NCBI GenBank assembly: GCA_947175265.1
Contig: CAMWMD010000001.1
Span: 140,816 to 204,815, forward strand
Source: an uncultured Porphyromonadaceae bacterium
Lineage (GTDB): Bacteria > Bacteroidota > Bacteroidia > Bacteroidales > Muribaculaceae
DNA length: 64,000 nucleotides
Direction of reading: 5' to 3'
Shown: piece after piece, positions 1 through 7,897 of the stretch
Layout: each line of letters begins with the position of its first letter
How positions within the stretch are numbered: the first letter of the stretch is position 1
Notes under the pieces: generated by a model
Told to the model about the DNA's origin: nothing
Database searches by the model: none
The model's input: the letters and a program-made list of their open reading frames with translations, nothing else
Program-made: the position numbers and the translations under genes

Positions 1-173
1 CAATCCCTCATTTCCTTTTTCTGCGTTTCAGACAACCCCGAATACTTGTCGATTATATTAGCTTGAATTTTATCAATATCAAGATCATAAGCCCTGATAA
101 GGTCTTCAATCTGCCACATATAAAGAAGATATTCCGCTATGTTGTCTCTTTTCTTTGCTGATGCTGTAATCAT
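1..173 (-). CDS. DUF4924 family protein, N-terminal part
   Basis: The first 57 or so codons of a minus-strand gene that runs off the left edge. Read from the ATG at 173, the protein begins MITASAKKRDNIAEYLLYMW and continues with an acidic, helical stretch (QIEDLIRAYDLDID). This is the typical N-terminus of DUF4924, a Bacteroidota family of roughly 180 residues with no known function. No signal peptide or membrane segment is visible in the part present. The assignment rests on recognition of the family's start; the rest of the gene is outside the window, so integrity cannot be judged. Confidence 0.7.
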   Translation of the reverse strand, partial: MITASAKKRDNIAEYLLYMWQIEDLIRAYDLDIDKIQANIIDKYSGLSETQKKEMRD

Positions 174-237
174 AATACAAAATTGAATGCAAAATTAATC
201 ATTATTACCAATAGAAACAAATCCGTGAGCGCAACAA

Positions 238-666
238 TTACTTTGCGGCGGATTTAGGAGAGGATTTAGTTGAATCAGAATGTCTGTCGTCAACATTTTT
301 GTCAGGATGAGTGGTGACCGTGTCAATATCAAGGCCCTTAGGAGGAGCAATCTCCAGCACAGTCGGAGTCACAGGATCGCTGACAGGTGACGTTATTATG
401 TGTTGGAATGACAGTTGGAAGAAACCGAGCACAATTGCACCGAGCAACAATTGCCCAATAAGACCAAAACTGAACTTATAGCATTTCTGCCTGAATCCAT
501 AGATCAGGCGTATCAAGGAAATAATCGCAATAAGTAAGAACAGGAGCCATGATATCCAAAATGAGAAAAGATTACAGCCGGTACAGATGTTTATCAGTAA
601 CGGAACAGTAAGGATCCACGATATTGTGAATAAAGTTTTGGAATGTGTGAAATTCGGTTTTTTCAT
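238..666 (-). CDS. small membrane protein of unknown function
   Basis: A 142-residue protein that I do not recognise. It shows three hydrophobic stretches (about residues 11-33, 36-58 and 65-87), with basic residues (RLIYGFRQKCYK) between the second and third, so it is probably an inner-membrane protein with three transmembrane helices. The last 50 residues are hydrophilic and rich in Pro, Asp, Ser and Lys, as in a disordered tail. It lies 64 bases upstream of the DUF4924 gene on the same strand and is divergent from the metallohydrolase at 733. No catalytic motif is visible. It may be lineage-restricted. Confidence 0.6.
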   Translation of the reverse strand: MKKPNFTHSKTLFTISWILTVPLLINICTGCNLFSFWISWLLFLLIAIISLIRLIYGFRQKCYKFSFGLIGQLLLGAIVLGFFQLSFQHIITSPVSDPVTPTVLEIAPPKGLDIDTVTTHPDKNVDDRHSDSTKSSPKSAAK

Positions 667-732
667 AGTTGGATGTTTTAAATATTAAACAAATTCAAGG
701 CACCCGAAGTTGTAATATAAAACAACTTCTGA

Positions 733-1524
733 ATGAAAACACTCACTTATATCTGGCACGACTGCTTCATTTTCTCCACGCCACGTTTGTCGGTCATTTT
801 TGATTATTGGAAAGACCCTCTTGCAGGGGACGGCGAACGACCATTATTCCTCTCCAGGTTGCCTAAAGACAGACCGCTTTATGTACTCGTAAGCCATCAT
901 CATAAAGATCATTTTGTAAAAGAAATCTTTTCCTGGGCACAGGATTTTCCTCTGATACATTATATCATAAGCAAGGATACGGCCCGCCATGCGAGACATC
1001 TGATAAAGGGGGACAGCCTCTATAAGGGGTTCCGGCCGGAAGAAAGCCAAATTACGGTGTTAAAACCCGGAGATGTCTTTACGGACTCCTTATTGAAGGT
1101 CGTGGCATTCGGATCTACAGATATAGGGAATTCTTATATGCTGGAGACAGAGGGTATGAATATATTCCATGCGGGAGATTTGAACGCATGGCTGTGGAAA
1201 GATGAATCAAGCGAGGAGGAAGTGAAAGAAGCCCTTGATTGCTATTCGGAGATATTGAACACAATATATGACCATTATCCTGCAGTCGATATCGCCATGT
1301 TTCCCGTAGATTCCAGAATTGGCACCGGGTATTATACAGGCGCGAAGATGCTCGTTGACAAGATTGACGTCAGAAGGTTCTTCCCGATGCATTTCGGTCT
1401 GGGAGAGAAGGAGGACCAAACCTCATATATGGAAGATGCCAACAAGATCGAACTTTACGCAAACCAATCAAGAGGGGAATATATCTGTCTCCAGGCACCC
1501 TACAGCAAGTACGGTTTCAGTTGA
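733..1524 (+). CDS. metallo-beta-lactamase-fold hydrolase
   Basis: A 263-residue cytoplasmic protein of the metallo-beta-lactamase superfamily. The signature HxHxDH motif is H55-H56-H57-K58-D59-H60 (VSHHHKDHF). A second metal-binding region reads FHAGDLNAW, and a late His lies in FFPMHFG. The order matches the UlaG/YycJ-like branch often annotated simply as MBL-fold hydrolase. These proteins use one or two metal ions to hydrolyse phosphoester, lactone or amide bonds; the substrate cannot be read here. The ATG at 733 fits the start of the fold. The gene converges on the acyl-ACP thioesterase and the two stop regions overlap by 8 bases. Confidence 0.8.
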   Translation: MKTLTYIWHDCFIFSTPRLSVIFDYWKDPLAGDGERPLFLSRLPKDRPLYVLVSHHHKDHFVKEIFSWAQDFPLIHYIISKDTARHARHLIKGDSLYKGFRPEESQITVLKPGDVFTDSLLKVVAFGSTDIGNSYMLETEGMNIFHAGDLNAWLWKDESSEEEVKEALDCYSEILNTIYDHYPAVDIAMFPVDSRIGTGYYTGAKMLVDKIDVRRFFPMHFGLGEKEDQTSYMEDANKIELYANQSRGEYICLQAPYSKYGFS

Positions 1525-2305
1525 CCCTTTTTGCTCTTACGACCCTTGCGAATAGAAGGGGTTCCTTATCAACCGCTTTTCTCAGAAGGAAAGATGACAG
1601 GTCGGAATCCTCATCATCAGAGCGGAGGAGTTGGGTGAGCATATCGTAACGGGCCTCGTGAAGGAAAGAGATCTCAAGGCGTCGGACAAATGTCTCATCA
1701 TGCTCGCGCAAAGAGAAACGGTTCATCAAAAGAGTGACGTATCTGACAGTGTTGACATGCCGGTAGAAATCGAGGTCACAATACTTGAATTTGTATTCAA
1801 ATACCGGATGTGTGGCAGAGAGCGCACCTTTAGTGTTGCTTGACTCTCCGGGAAGAGTGATAGGGACATGTCGCGTCTGCTTTTCAATTGGCGGAACGGT
1901 GCCGAGAATCGCATCCTCCGGCAGATTGCAATTCGATAAGCCGACATTTGTGTGGGTCACTGTGTCCATGATCATCCAGACCGATCTGGCATAACCGAAG
2001 ACCCTACCGTCGGGAGAAGATATTTTGAAAGCTCTTTGCGAGAAATGCCTGTTGAAAGTCTCAATCCAAGTTGAGATTGTATAATCTTCGTTTACCTTAG
2101 GATATTGATCCATCTCAATAGTTATTCTGGATAACACCCAACCGGCTTTAATGTCTCCCAGGGAGGGGTTGCCGATACCCAAAGAGTTAGCATGCGCGGT
2201 TGCTATGTCAATCAGTTTGGCAGTCAGAAGAGGAAGCGAAATCTCCTGCTCGGCATTTGTTTCGGCTGCACTTAAAAAATAGGTTTCACAATACAAACCA
2301 TTCAT
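1517..2305 (-). CDS. acyl-ACP thioesterase
   Basis: A 262-residue protein with two hot-dog domains of the acyl-ACP thioesterase (FatA/FatB-like) family. It hydrolyses acyl-ACP to release free fatty acid. The N-terminal domain contains GDIKAGWVLSRITIEMDQYP and the C-terminal domain has the typical YCDLDFYRHVNTVRYVTLLMN helix. I chose the ATG at 2305 (MNGLYCETYF) because homologs begin about there; the longer open frame to 2593 would run into the 5' end of the divergent outer-membrane gene. A -7 box for this strand is at 2393-2400. The 3' end overlaps the convergent metallohydrolase by 8 bases. Confidence 0.85.
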   Translation of the reverse strand: MNGLYCETYFLSAAETNAEQEISLPLLTAKLIDIATAHANSLGIGNPSLGDIKAGWVLSRITIEMDQYPKVNEDYTISTWIETFNRHFSQRAFKISSPDGRVFGYARSVWMIMDTVTHTNVGLSNCNLPEDAILGTVPPIEKQTRHVPITLPGESSNTKGALSATHPVFEYKFKYCDLDFYRHVNTVRYVTLLMNRFSLREHDETFVRRLEISFLHEARYDMLTQLLRSDDEDSDLSSFLLRKAVDKEPLLFARVVRAKRVN

Positions 2306-2392
2306 CGGATATATTTTATAAAGAAATTTCGGATAAACTTTCAACTTTGAGGGAATTTTCCCTTCAATGGTTACTCCCTCCGGTATTAATGG

Positions 2393-2420
2393 CAAAATTA
2401 CAAAAAAATTAGTAACTTTG
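2393..2420. promoter_or_regulatory. overlapping divergent -7 boxes
   Basis: Two Bacteroidota-type -7 boxes face away from each other: TAATTTTG on the minus strand (2400 to 2393) for the thioesterase and TAACTTTG on the plus strand (2413-2420) for the TamL-like gene. Only 12 bases separate them, so each lies in the -33 region of the other. Neither has a good TTG at -33. Confidence 0.6.
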
Positions 2421-2476
2421 CATATCTGAATGATAATAAAAGGGAAGAAAAGGAATGGAAATTTATTTTTTCCATA

Positions 2477-4846
2477 ATGAATCCTCGGAAAAATTTTTTT
2501 AACATCGAAAACTTGTTGCCACAAAGGAAAATAGTGAGTTCCATTGCTTCTGCGGTTATGCTGACTCTTTCGGGATGCAGCAGTAGCCGGCATGTCCCGG
2601 CAGGAAGTTACCTGCTTGACAAGGTAAGCATAGAAACGTCAGACAGCAACAAAACCATAGACACCCGCGAACTGGAAGTATATCTCCGGCAATTGCCCAA
2701 TCACAAGATGCTATGGAGCATGAAATTCCGTCTTGGTGTGTATAATATGAGTGGAAACGACACTACGAAATGGTGGAACAGGTGGGTCAGAAAGTTAGGG
2801 GAACCACCTGTGATATATGATTCAATCCTTAAGGAAGCGAGCGAGGAGCAATTAAGGAAAGCGATGATCAATAAGGGGTACCTGAATGCGAAGGTTACGG
2901 CAGATACGGTAAGGAATGATAAGAAGAGAAAGATAAGTGTCAATTATTCCATTCACCCCGGGAAACCATATATCATAAAGGATCTGCAATATAATTTTCC
3001 TGACTCCATTTTCAGGGAGATTGTCATGTCAGATTCAGGAAATTTTGTAGTTCGCAAGGGTGCGCCTCTTGATCGTACAGTCCTTGAGAAACAACGGGAA
3101 ATCATAACCCAGAACCTAAGAAACAGGGGATATTACGGATTTGCCAAAGAGTTCATAACATTTAATGCGGACACTACCGAGGGAAGCAGGGATGTAGAAC
3201 TGACGATGACTCTGAACCCACCTTATAAAGGGCCCTCTGCTCTTGCAACACACGAAAAGTATATTGTCAGAAAAATTGTCGTAATTACCGACTATGATGC
3301 ATCTTCGGAAGTAGCAATAAGAAACTACGCCTCTGAAGATAGCATAGATTATAAAGGTCTGACAATCCTGTATGGGAAGAAAAGATACCTCAGGCCCGAA
3401 GTGATATACGAAAACTGCTTTATAAGAACGGGTGAGTCTTTCCGACAGAGTGAAGTAGAAAGGACCTACAGGGCACTCTCCAGATTGAGTATATTGAAAT
3501 TTAATAATATACGGTTCCTTCCCGCCGGTTCGTCAGGTAAGGATCAATTTCTGGATGCCTATATACTCCTTACTCCGGGAAGAAGCCAAAGTATCGCTGT
3601 AGAACTGGAAGGCACAAATTCTGAAGGAGACCTCGGAATGGCAGCCTCATTGACATATACCCATAGGAATGTTGGGAAGGGATCAGAGACATTAACGGGG
3701 AAAGTGAGAGGTGCATACGAATCCTTGAGCGGAGATCTCGAGGGTCTTATCCATGACCGCTATATGGAATATTCACTTGAGGCGGGACTGAATTTCCCCA
3801 AATTCAAGGCACCATTCCTCTCAGACAGATTCAAGAGAAAAGTAAACGCTACCACTGAACTGAATGTGTCGATGACCTATCAGGAGCGTCCGGAGTACAC
3901 AAGAATCATCTCCACGGCGGGATGGTCGTACAAATGGATAAACAACAGGAACAAGAACCGATTCACGTTCACTCCCATAGACGTGAATTATGTCTATCTC
4001 CCTGAAAGCACCAACGATTTCATAAATGAAATCGCACCGGATAATCCACTCCTCAGATACAGTTATGAAGACCACTTCATCATGAGGATGGGATTCACAT
4101 TCTACCGCTCAAATAAAAGAGGAGACAGCCCGATGGGGAGAAGTTTCCAAAGAAACATATACACAATCAGAACGAATGTGGAGATAGCCGGAAACACACT
4201 TTTCCTTATCAACAGTGTCTTCAACCACCGGAGTGATTTCCGCACAAATCCTTATAAGATATTCGGAATACATTATTCCCAATATTTCAAGATAAATGGA
4301 GATTATACCCTTTTAAGAAATGTCGATACCCGAAATTCGGTGTCCTTTCATGTCGGATTCGGAGTCGGATACCCTTACGCAAACTCTACAATACTTCCTT
4401 TCGAGAAGAGATTCTATGGAGGAGGAGCCAACGGAGTGAGAGGTTGGGCTGTAAGGACATTAGGACCGGGGAAATTCCCCGGAAACAATTCTGTAAGTGA
4501 TTTCATCAATCAATGTGGAGATATACGGCTTGATCTAAGTTTCGAATACAGGGCAAAACTATTCTGGATTCTTGAACTGGGAGCCTTTATCGATGCAGGC
4601 AACATCTGGACAATAAAGAATTATCCCAACCAGCCCGGAGGCTTCTTCAGGTTTGACAGTTTCTACAAAGAAATAGCAGCGGCTTACGGGCTCGGGATAA
4701 GAATGGACTTCACTTACTTCCTCTTGAGATTTGACTTAGGGATGAAAGCATATAATCCTGCGGAAGGGAGCCGCCACTGGCCTTTGATTCATCCTGAATG
4801 GGGGAGAGACCGGGCTTTCCACTTTTCCATAGGATATCCTTTCTAA
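2477..4846 (+). CDS. TamL-like outer-membrane lipoprotein (Omp85/BamA family)
   Basis: A 789-residue Omp85-family protein. The N-terminus is a lipoprotein signal with lipobox LSGC (Cys34), unlike BamA, which has an ordinary signal peptide. POTRA-like domains follow (about residues 45-330), then a C-terminal beta-barrel of about 400 residues. The GGGANGVRGW loop (VRGF/W type) and the C-terminal aromatic GYPF end are typical of Omp85 barrels. A lipidated Omp85 in Bacteroidota fits TamL, the partner of TamB in translocation and assembly of outer-membrane proteins or lipid transport. No tamB is adjacent here, so the TamL label is an inference; annotation as BamA/TamA family is safe. A HAD phosphatase follows 15 bases later. 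Confidence 0.85.
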   Translation: MNPRKNFFNIENLLPQRKIVSSIASAVMLTLSGCSSSRHVPAGSYLLDKVSIETSDSNKTIDTRELEVYLRQLPNHKMLWSMKFRLGVYNMSGNDTTKWWNRWVRKLGEPPVIYDSILKEASEEQLRKAMINKGYLNAKVTADTVRNDKKRKISVNYSIHPGKPYIIKDLQYNFPDSIFREIVMSDSGNFVVRKGAPLDRTVLEKQREIITQNLRNRGYYGFAKEFITFNADTTEGSRDVELTMTLNPPYKGPSALATHEKYIVRKIVVITDYDASSEVAIRNYASEDSIDYKGLTILYGKKRYLRPEVIYENCFIRTGESFRQSEVERTYRALSRLSILKFNNIRFLPAGSSGKDQFLDAYILLTPGRSQSIAVELEGTNSEGDLGMAASLTYTHRNVGKGSETLTGKVRGAYESLSGDLEGLIHDRYMEYSLEAGLNFPKFKAPFLSDRFKRKVNATTELNVSMTYQERPEYTRIISTAGWSYKWINNRNKNRFTFTPIDVNYVYLPESTNDFINEIAPDNPLLRYSYEDHFIMRMGFTFYRSNKRGDSPMGRSFQRNIYTIRTNVEIAGNTLFLINSVFNHRSDFRTNPYKIFGIHYSQYFKINGDYTLLRNVDTRNSVSFHVGFGVGYPYANSTILPFEKRFYGGGANGVRGWAVRTLGPGKFPGNNSVSDFINQCGDIRLDLSFEYRAKLFWILELGAFIDAGNIWTIKNYPNQPGGFFRFDSFYKEIAAAYGLGIRMDFTYFLLRFDLGMKAYNPAEGSRHWPLIHPEWGRDRAFHFSIGYPF

Positions 4847-4861
4847 TTTAAATTATGAGTT

Positions 4862-5521
4862 ATGAAGAAATTAGTAATTTTTGATCTTGACGGTACGTTG
4901 CTCAATACAATTTTTGACCTTGGAGAAGCGAGTAATTACGCTTTGAGGAAAATGGGATTTGCCCAGCATCCTATTCCTGCCTATAATTATATGGTGGGGA
5001 ATGGCGTCAGGAAACTTATGGAAAGAGCCCAGCCGGATGCCGATCCGCAGACCATAGAGATGCTTTTAAAAGATTTCAGGGAATACTATGATGATCACTG
5101 TACAGATGCCACCAAGCCATACGTTGGAATACCGGAGTTATTAAAAAATCTATCCTCAGAGGGAATAGATCTGGCAGTAGCATCTAACAAGTATCAGGCG
5201 GCAGTTGACAGGATTATCAAGTATTATTTTCCGGATATCCCGTTCATCGCCATTTTAGGACAAAATCCTGAACGCCCCCCGAAACCAGATCCCTCAATAG
5301 TATTTGAAATATTGGAAAAACATCCGACGCCTAAAAATGAAGTGTTGTATGTAGGTGATTCCGGTGTGGATATGGAGACAGCAAGGAGGGCATGTGTGGA
5401 ATCTGTGGGCGTCACATGGGGATTCCGGCCGACTTCGGAACTAAAAGAAGCTTATGCCGATCATATCGTGAGTGTCCCTGATGAAATTATGAAAATAGCA
5501 AAAGAATCAGATCTGATATGA
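4862..5521 (+). CDS. HAD-family phosphatase (phosphoglycolate phosphatase-like)
   Basis: A 219-residue haloacid-dehalogenase hydrolase. Motif I is FDLDGTLLNT (nucleophile Asp8, acid/base Asp10), motif II is AVASNK, motif III is PPKPDPS and motif IV is YVGDSGVDMETA. A helical cap is inserted between motifs I and II. It resembles Gph, which removes 2-phosphoglycolate formed during DNA repair, but HAD substrate specificity cannot be fixed from sequence. It lies 15 bases behind the TamL-like gene and is probably co-transcribed with it. A 13 bp stem-loop follows the stop codon. Confidence 0.85.
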   Translation: MKKLVIFDLDGTLLNTIFDLGEASNYALRKMGFAQHPIPAYNYMVGNGVRKLMERAQPDADPQTIEMLLKDFREYYDDHCTDATKPYVGIPELLKNLSSEGIDLAVASNKYQAAVDRIIKYYFPDIPFIAILGQNPERPPKPDPSIVFEILEKHPTPKNEVLYVGDSGVDMETARRACVESVGVTWGFRPTSELKEAYADHIVSVPDEIMKIAKESDLI

Positions 5522-5538
5522 TTTGATTTGCAAAAAGA

Positions 5539-5578
5539 GTAGAGAGGATAGAGCCATACGTGACACTATTCTCTCTAC
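5539..5578. terminator. stem-loop between convergent genes
   Basis: Arms 5539-5551 and 5566-5578 form a 13 bp stem with one wobble pair and a 14-base loop. It lies between the HAD gene (+) and the AmpG-like gene (-) and could serve both. A downstream T-run is lacking on the plus side, so termination there may be weak. Confidence 0.55.
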
Positions 5579-5657
5579 ATTACCATAAAACCGTAGATTC
5601 ACATTACTTCAATATCAAAATATCTCTTTTGATTGCTTTAAATATTCGGGGAAAAGG

Positions 5658-6998
5658 TTAAATATTTTCGGGTTGCATGGTTTTCTTACCGAATTCCGGA
5701 TTGATCTTTATTATCGAACAAACAGCGAGAGTGATAAGGCTTGACGCGAAAACAAGCCAGAAAAAGTTGATGAAGCCCTGTGGTCCAGAAATATTAAATA
5801 AATCTACAGCAGACACCCAGTCATGCAGAAAACCTGCAAACATGCCCGGAATCATCATCCCCATAGCCATAAACGCCGTACAGAAAGCGTAATGAGAGGT
5901 CTGACTTTCCCCACGGCTGAAAAAAATGAGATAGAGCATATAGGCAGAGAAGCCAAAACCATATCCAAACTGCTCGACAAAGACTGCAGACGAAATGAGG
6001 AACATGCTATCGGGACACCACATTGCAAGGAAACAGTAGAAAATGCAAGGCAAAGTCAGACTGAAAGCCATAGGCCACAACCATTTTTTCAAACCGCCTC
6101 TTGAAATCGCGAGGCCTCCGACAATACCACCTAAAAGGAGTGCGATAACACCGATTGTGCCATTAATAAAGCCGACTTGAGAGGTAGACAAACCCAAGCC
6201 TCCATCAATTTTAGGCGCCACCATGAAGGGTTGGACCAATTTTATACACAATGCCTCCGGTAGCCGATAGAGCAGCATAAACAACAACGCGGGGATAATA
6301 CCCTTCTTTCTGAAAAATGTGATGAAGGTCTCTATGAAGTCTTTAGCCAAACTTTTAACTGTGACATCCGGGAAGGGCTTATCGTCTGCAGGCTCGGGCA
6401 TCTCCTTGTGATGGTAAAATGCCAGGATGAAAAAGAGTATCGAGAGTCCGGCAAAAGTGATACCCCAAGACATAGGGATGTTTCCGGTAGTCTCCTCCAA
6501 CCAGCCAGCAAACATTACGAGGCCGCCTTGTCCGAATACACTTGCAATCCTATAGAACGTTGACCTTACTCCCACGAAGGCTGCCTGGTCATGCTGAGAA
6601 AGTTCAAGCATATAGAAGCCATCGGCGGCAATGTCATGGGTCGCGGAGAAAAAAGCCATGAGCCATAAGAACGCCAAAGTCAAAGAGAAGAAGAACTTCG
6701 TGGGAAGGAGGAATGCAACCATAGCCAACGCGATAGCAATAAACCACTGCATCGCTATGACCCATTTCCGTTTTGTGGAGAACAGGTCGACGAACGGACT
6801 CCAAAAAGGCTTAATCACCCAAGGTAAGTAAAGCCAACCAGTATAAAAGGCTAATTGCGACAAACTCACCCCCATGTTAAAATACATAATTACGGTAAGC
6901 GTGTTGACAGCAAAATAAGGAAGCCCTTCAGCGATATATAAGGTCGGAATCCATCTCCAGGGGGAAAGTCGTTCTCCTTTTTTAATGATTGTATTCAT
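5658..6998 (-). CDS. AmpG-like MFS permease
   Basis: A 446-residue major facilitator protein with about 12 transmembrane helices. The N-terminal half resembles AmpG, the inner-membrane importer of anhydro-muropeptides: EGLPYFAVNTL in helix 1, then WLYLPWVIKPFWSPFVD and FFSATHDIAADGFY, matching the positions of KFLWSPLMD and ASQDIVFDAW in E. coli AmpG. Its ATG overlaps the stop of the DUF4922 gene (ATGA, 6995-6998), so the two are translationally coupled. The operon begins with a secreted N-acetylmuramoyl-L-alanine amidase, which fits uptake of cell-wall sugar or muropeptide fragments. The substrate is inferred; the AmpG-like fold assignment is fairly firm. Confidence 0.75.
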   Translation of the reverse strand: MNTIIKKGERLSPWRWIPTLYIAEGLPYFAVNTLTVIMYFNMGVSLSQLAFYTGWLYLPWVIKPFWSPFVDLFSTKRKWVIAMQWFIAIALAMVAFLLPTKFFFSLTLAFLWLMAFFSATHDIAADGFYMLELSQHDQAAFVGVRSTFYRIASVFGQGGLVMFAGWLEETTGNIPMSWGITFAGLSILFFILAFYHHKEMPEPADDKPFPDVTVKSLAKDFIETFITFFRKKGIIPALLFMLLYRLPEALCIKLVQPFMVAPKIDGGLGLSTSQVGFINGTIGVIALLLGGIVGGLAISRGGLKKWLWPMAFSLTLPCIFYCFLAMWCPDSMFLISSAVFVEQFGYGFGFSAYMLYLIFFSRGESQTSHYAFCTAFMAMGMMIPGMFAGFLHDWVSAVDLFNISGPQGFINFFWLVFASSLITLAVCSIIKINPEFGKKTMQPENI

Positions 6999-7897
6999 AA
7001 TGTCAAGGCTACTTCAGAGTAAATTTGAATTATGTCTTCCTCGCTTAGATATCTGAAGTCTTTTTCTAACGGAGCAATCATAACACCGGCCATGTCGACA
7101 CACCCAGGACTTATCAAATGATGTTTTTCCCCTTCATCAAAATAGCATTGTGGCCTGTGGGCCTTGCGAGGTATGGAGATAAATCTTAGGTTTGATTCAT
7201 TATCTATCCAGAAAAAAGTGTTGACCTTAGTATAATCGAACAAAAATCCTTCCGAGTCAGGGCCGCCAATATTCAATCCTGACAAAAGCGTTTTTCTTAA
7301 GTTGGCATCATCTTTAGCCAGCCCGGAATAAAAGAGGAAAGGGAGATGAAGGCCAAAACTATCTGACGAGATAACTTCCGAATCAGTGGATTTATGGTTC
7401 TCCTCCACAATCCTTATAAGGGGCAGTTCCTCCTTAAGCACAGCCTGGAGATGAAGATGGTCAGGCGCGGACGCACCGGCTTTAGCACCGTTGAAAAAGA
7501 CTACCATTCCCGGAAGTTTCTCCGCCAACGTAACAATTTCCGCCGGTATGGCAGCCTGTGGCTGATGTTTTGCGGAGACAATGGTAAGGTGTACCGGGAA
7601 GATAGGGTAGGGATTGACAAGTAATTCCCAATCGGGCAAAATGTCGATCTTCAACTGCTCCACAGGACGATTCTTCTTACAGAGGAAGCATGGACGATCA
7701 GCAGGTCTACCGTTTGAAACAGATGCACCCGTAGAAACGATCCTTGCCGGATTGAATTGTATAGCCATTGGGAAATCTCCGACTTTCAGAGTTCTCCTCT
7801 CAACTTTTGACAGAGCATCATAATTCCTTTTAGCCAAAGGCCATAAGTCTAATTGCTCTTCGATAAAAGTGTAAATTTGATCCAAACTGCTATTCAT
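6995..7897 (-). CDS. DUF4922 protein, GalT/HIT-like nucleotidyltransferase fold
   Basis: A 300-residue protein of the DUF4922 family. Two features tie it to the GalT/Ap4A-phosphorylase branch of the HIT superfamily: a CxxC pair (Cys70, Cys73 in RPCFLCKKNRP) and an HxHxQ active-site motif (His147, His149, Gln151 in APDHLHLQ). HxHxQ enzymes transfer or phosphorolyse nucleotidyl groups through a His-NMP intermediate. The substrate is unknown; a sugar 1-phosphate or nucleotide sugar is my inference. The start at 7897 is supported by an AGGAGG ribosome site ending 3 bases before it; this ATG overlaps the stop of the upstream glycosyltransferase by 8 bases. The open frame extends further upstream, but that extension is not needed. 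Coupled at its 3' end to the AmpG-like permease. Confidence 0.75.
   Translation of the reverse strand: MNSSLDQIYTFIEEQLDLWPLAKRNYDALSKVERRTLKVGDFPMAIQFNPARIVSTGASVSNGRPADRPCFLCKKNRPVEQLKIDILPDWELLVNPYPIFPVHLTIVSAKHQPQAAIPAEIVTLAEKLPGMVVFFNGAKAGASAPDHLHLQAVLKEELPLIRIVEENHKSTDSEVISSDSFGLHLPFLFYSGLAKDDANLRKTLLSGLNIGGPDSEGFLFDYTKVNTFFWIDNESNLRFISIPRKAHRPQCYFDEGEKHHLISPGCVDMAGVMIAPLEKDFRYLSEEDIIQIYSEVALTL

Noticed and set aside
2306..2593. N-terminal extension of the thioesterase reading frame
   Set aside because: It has no family similarity, overlaps the start of the divergent TamL-like gene, and lies across the divergent promoters.
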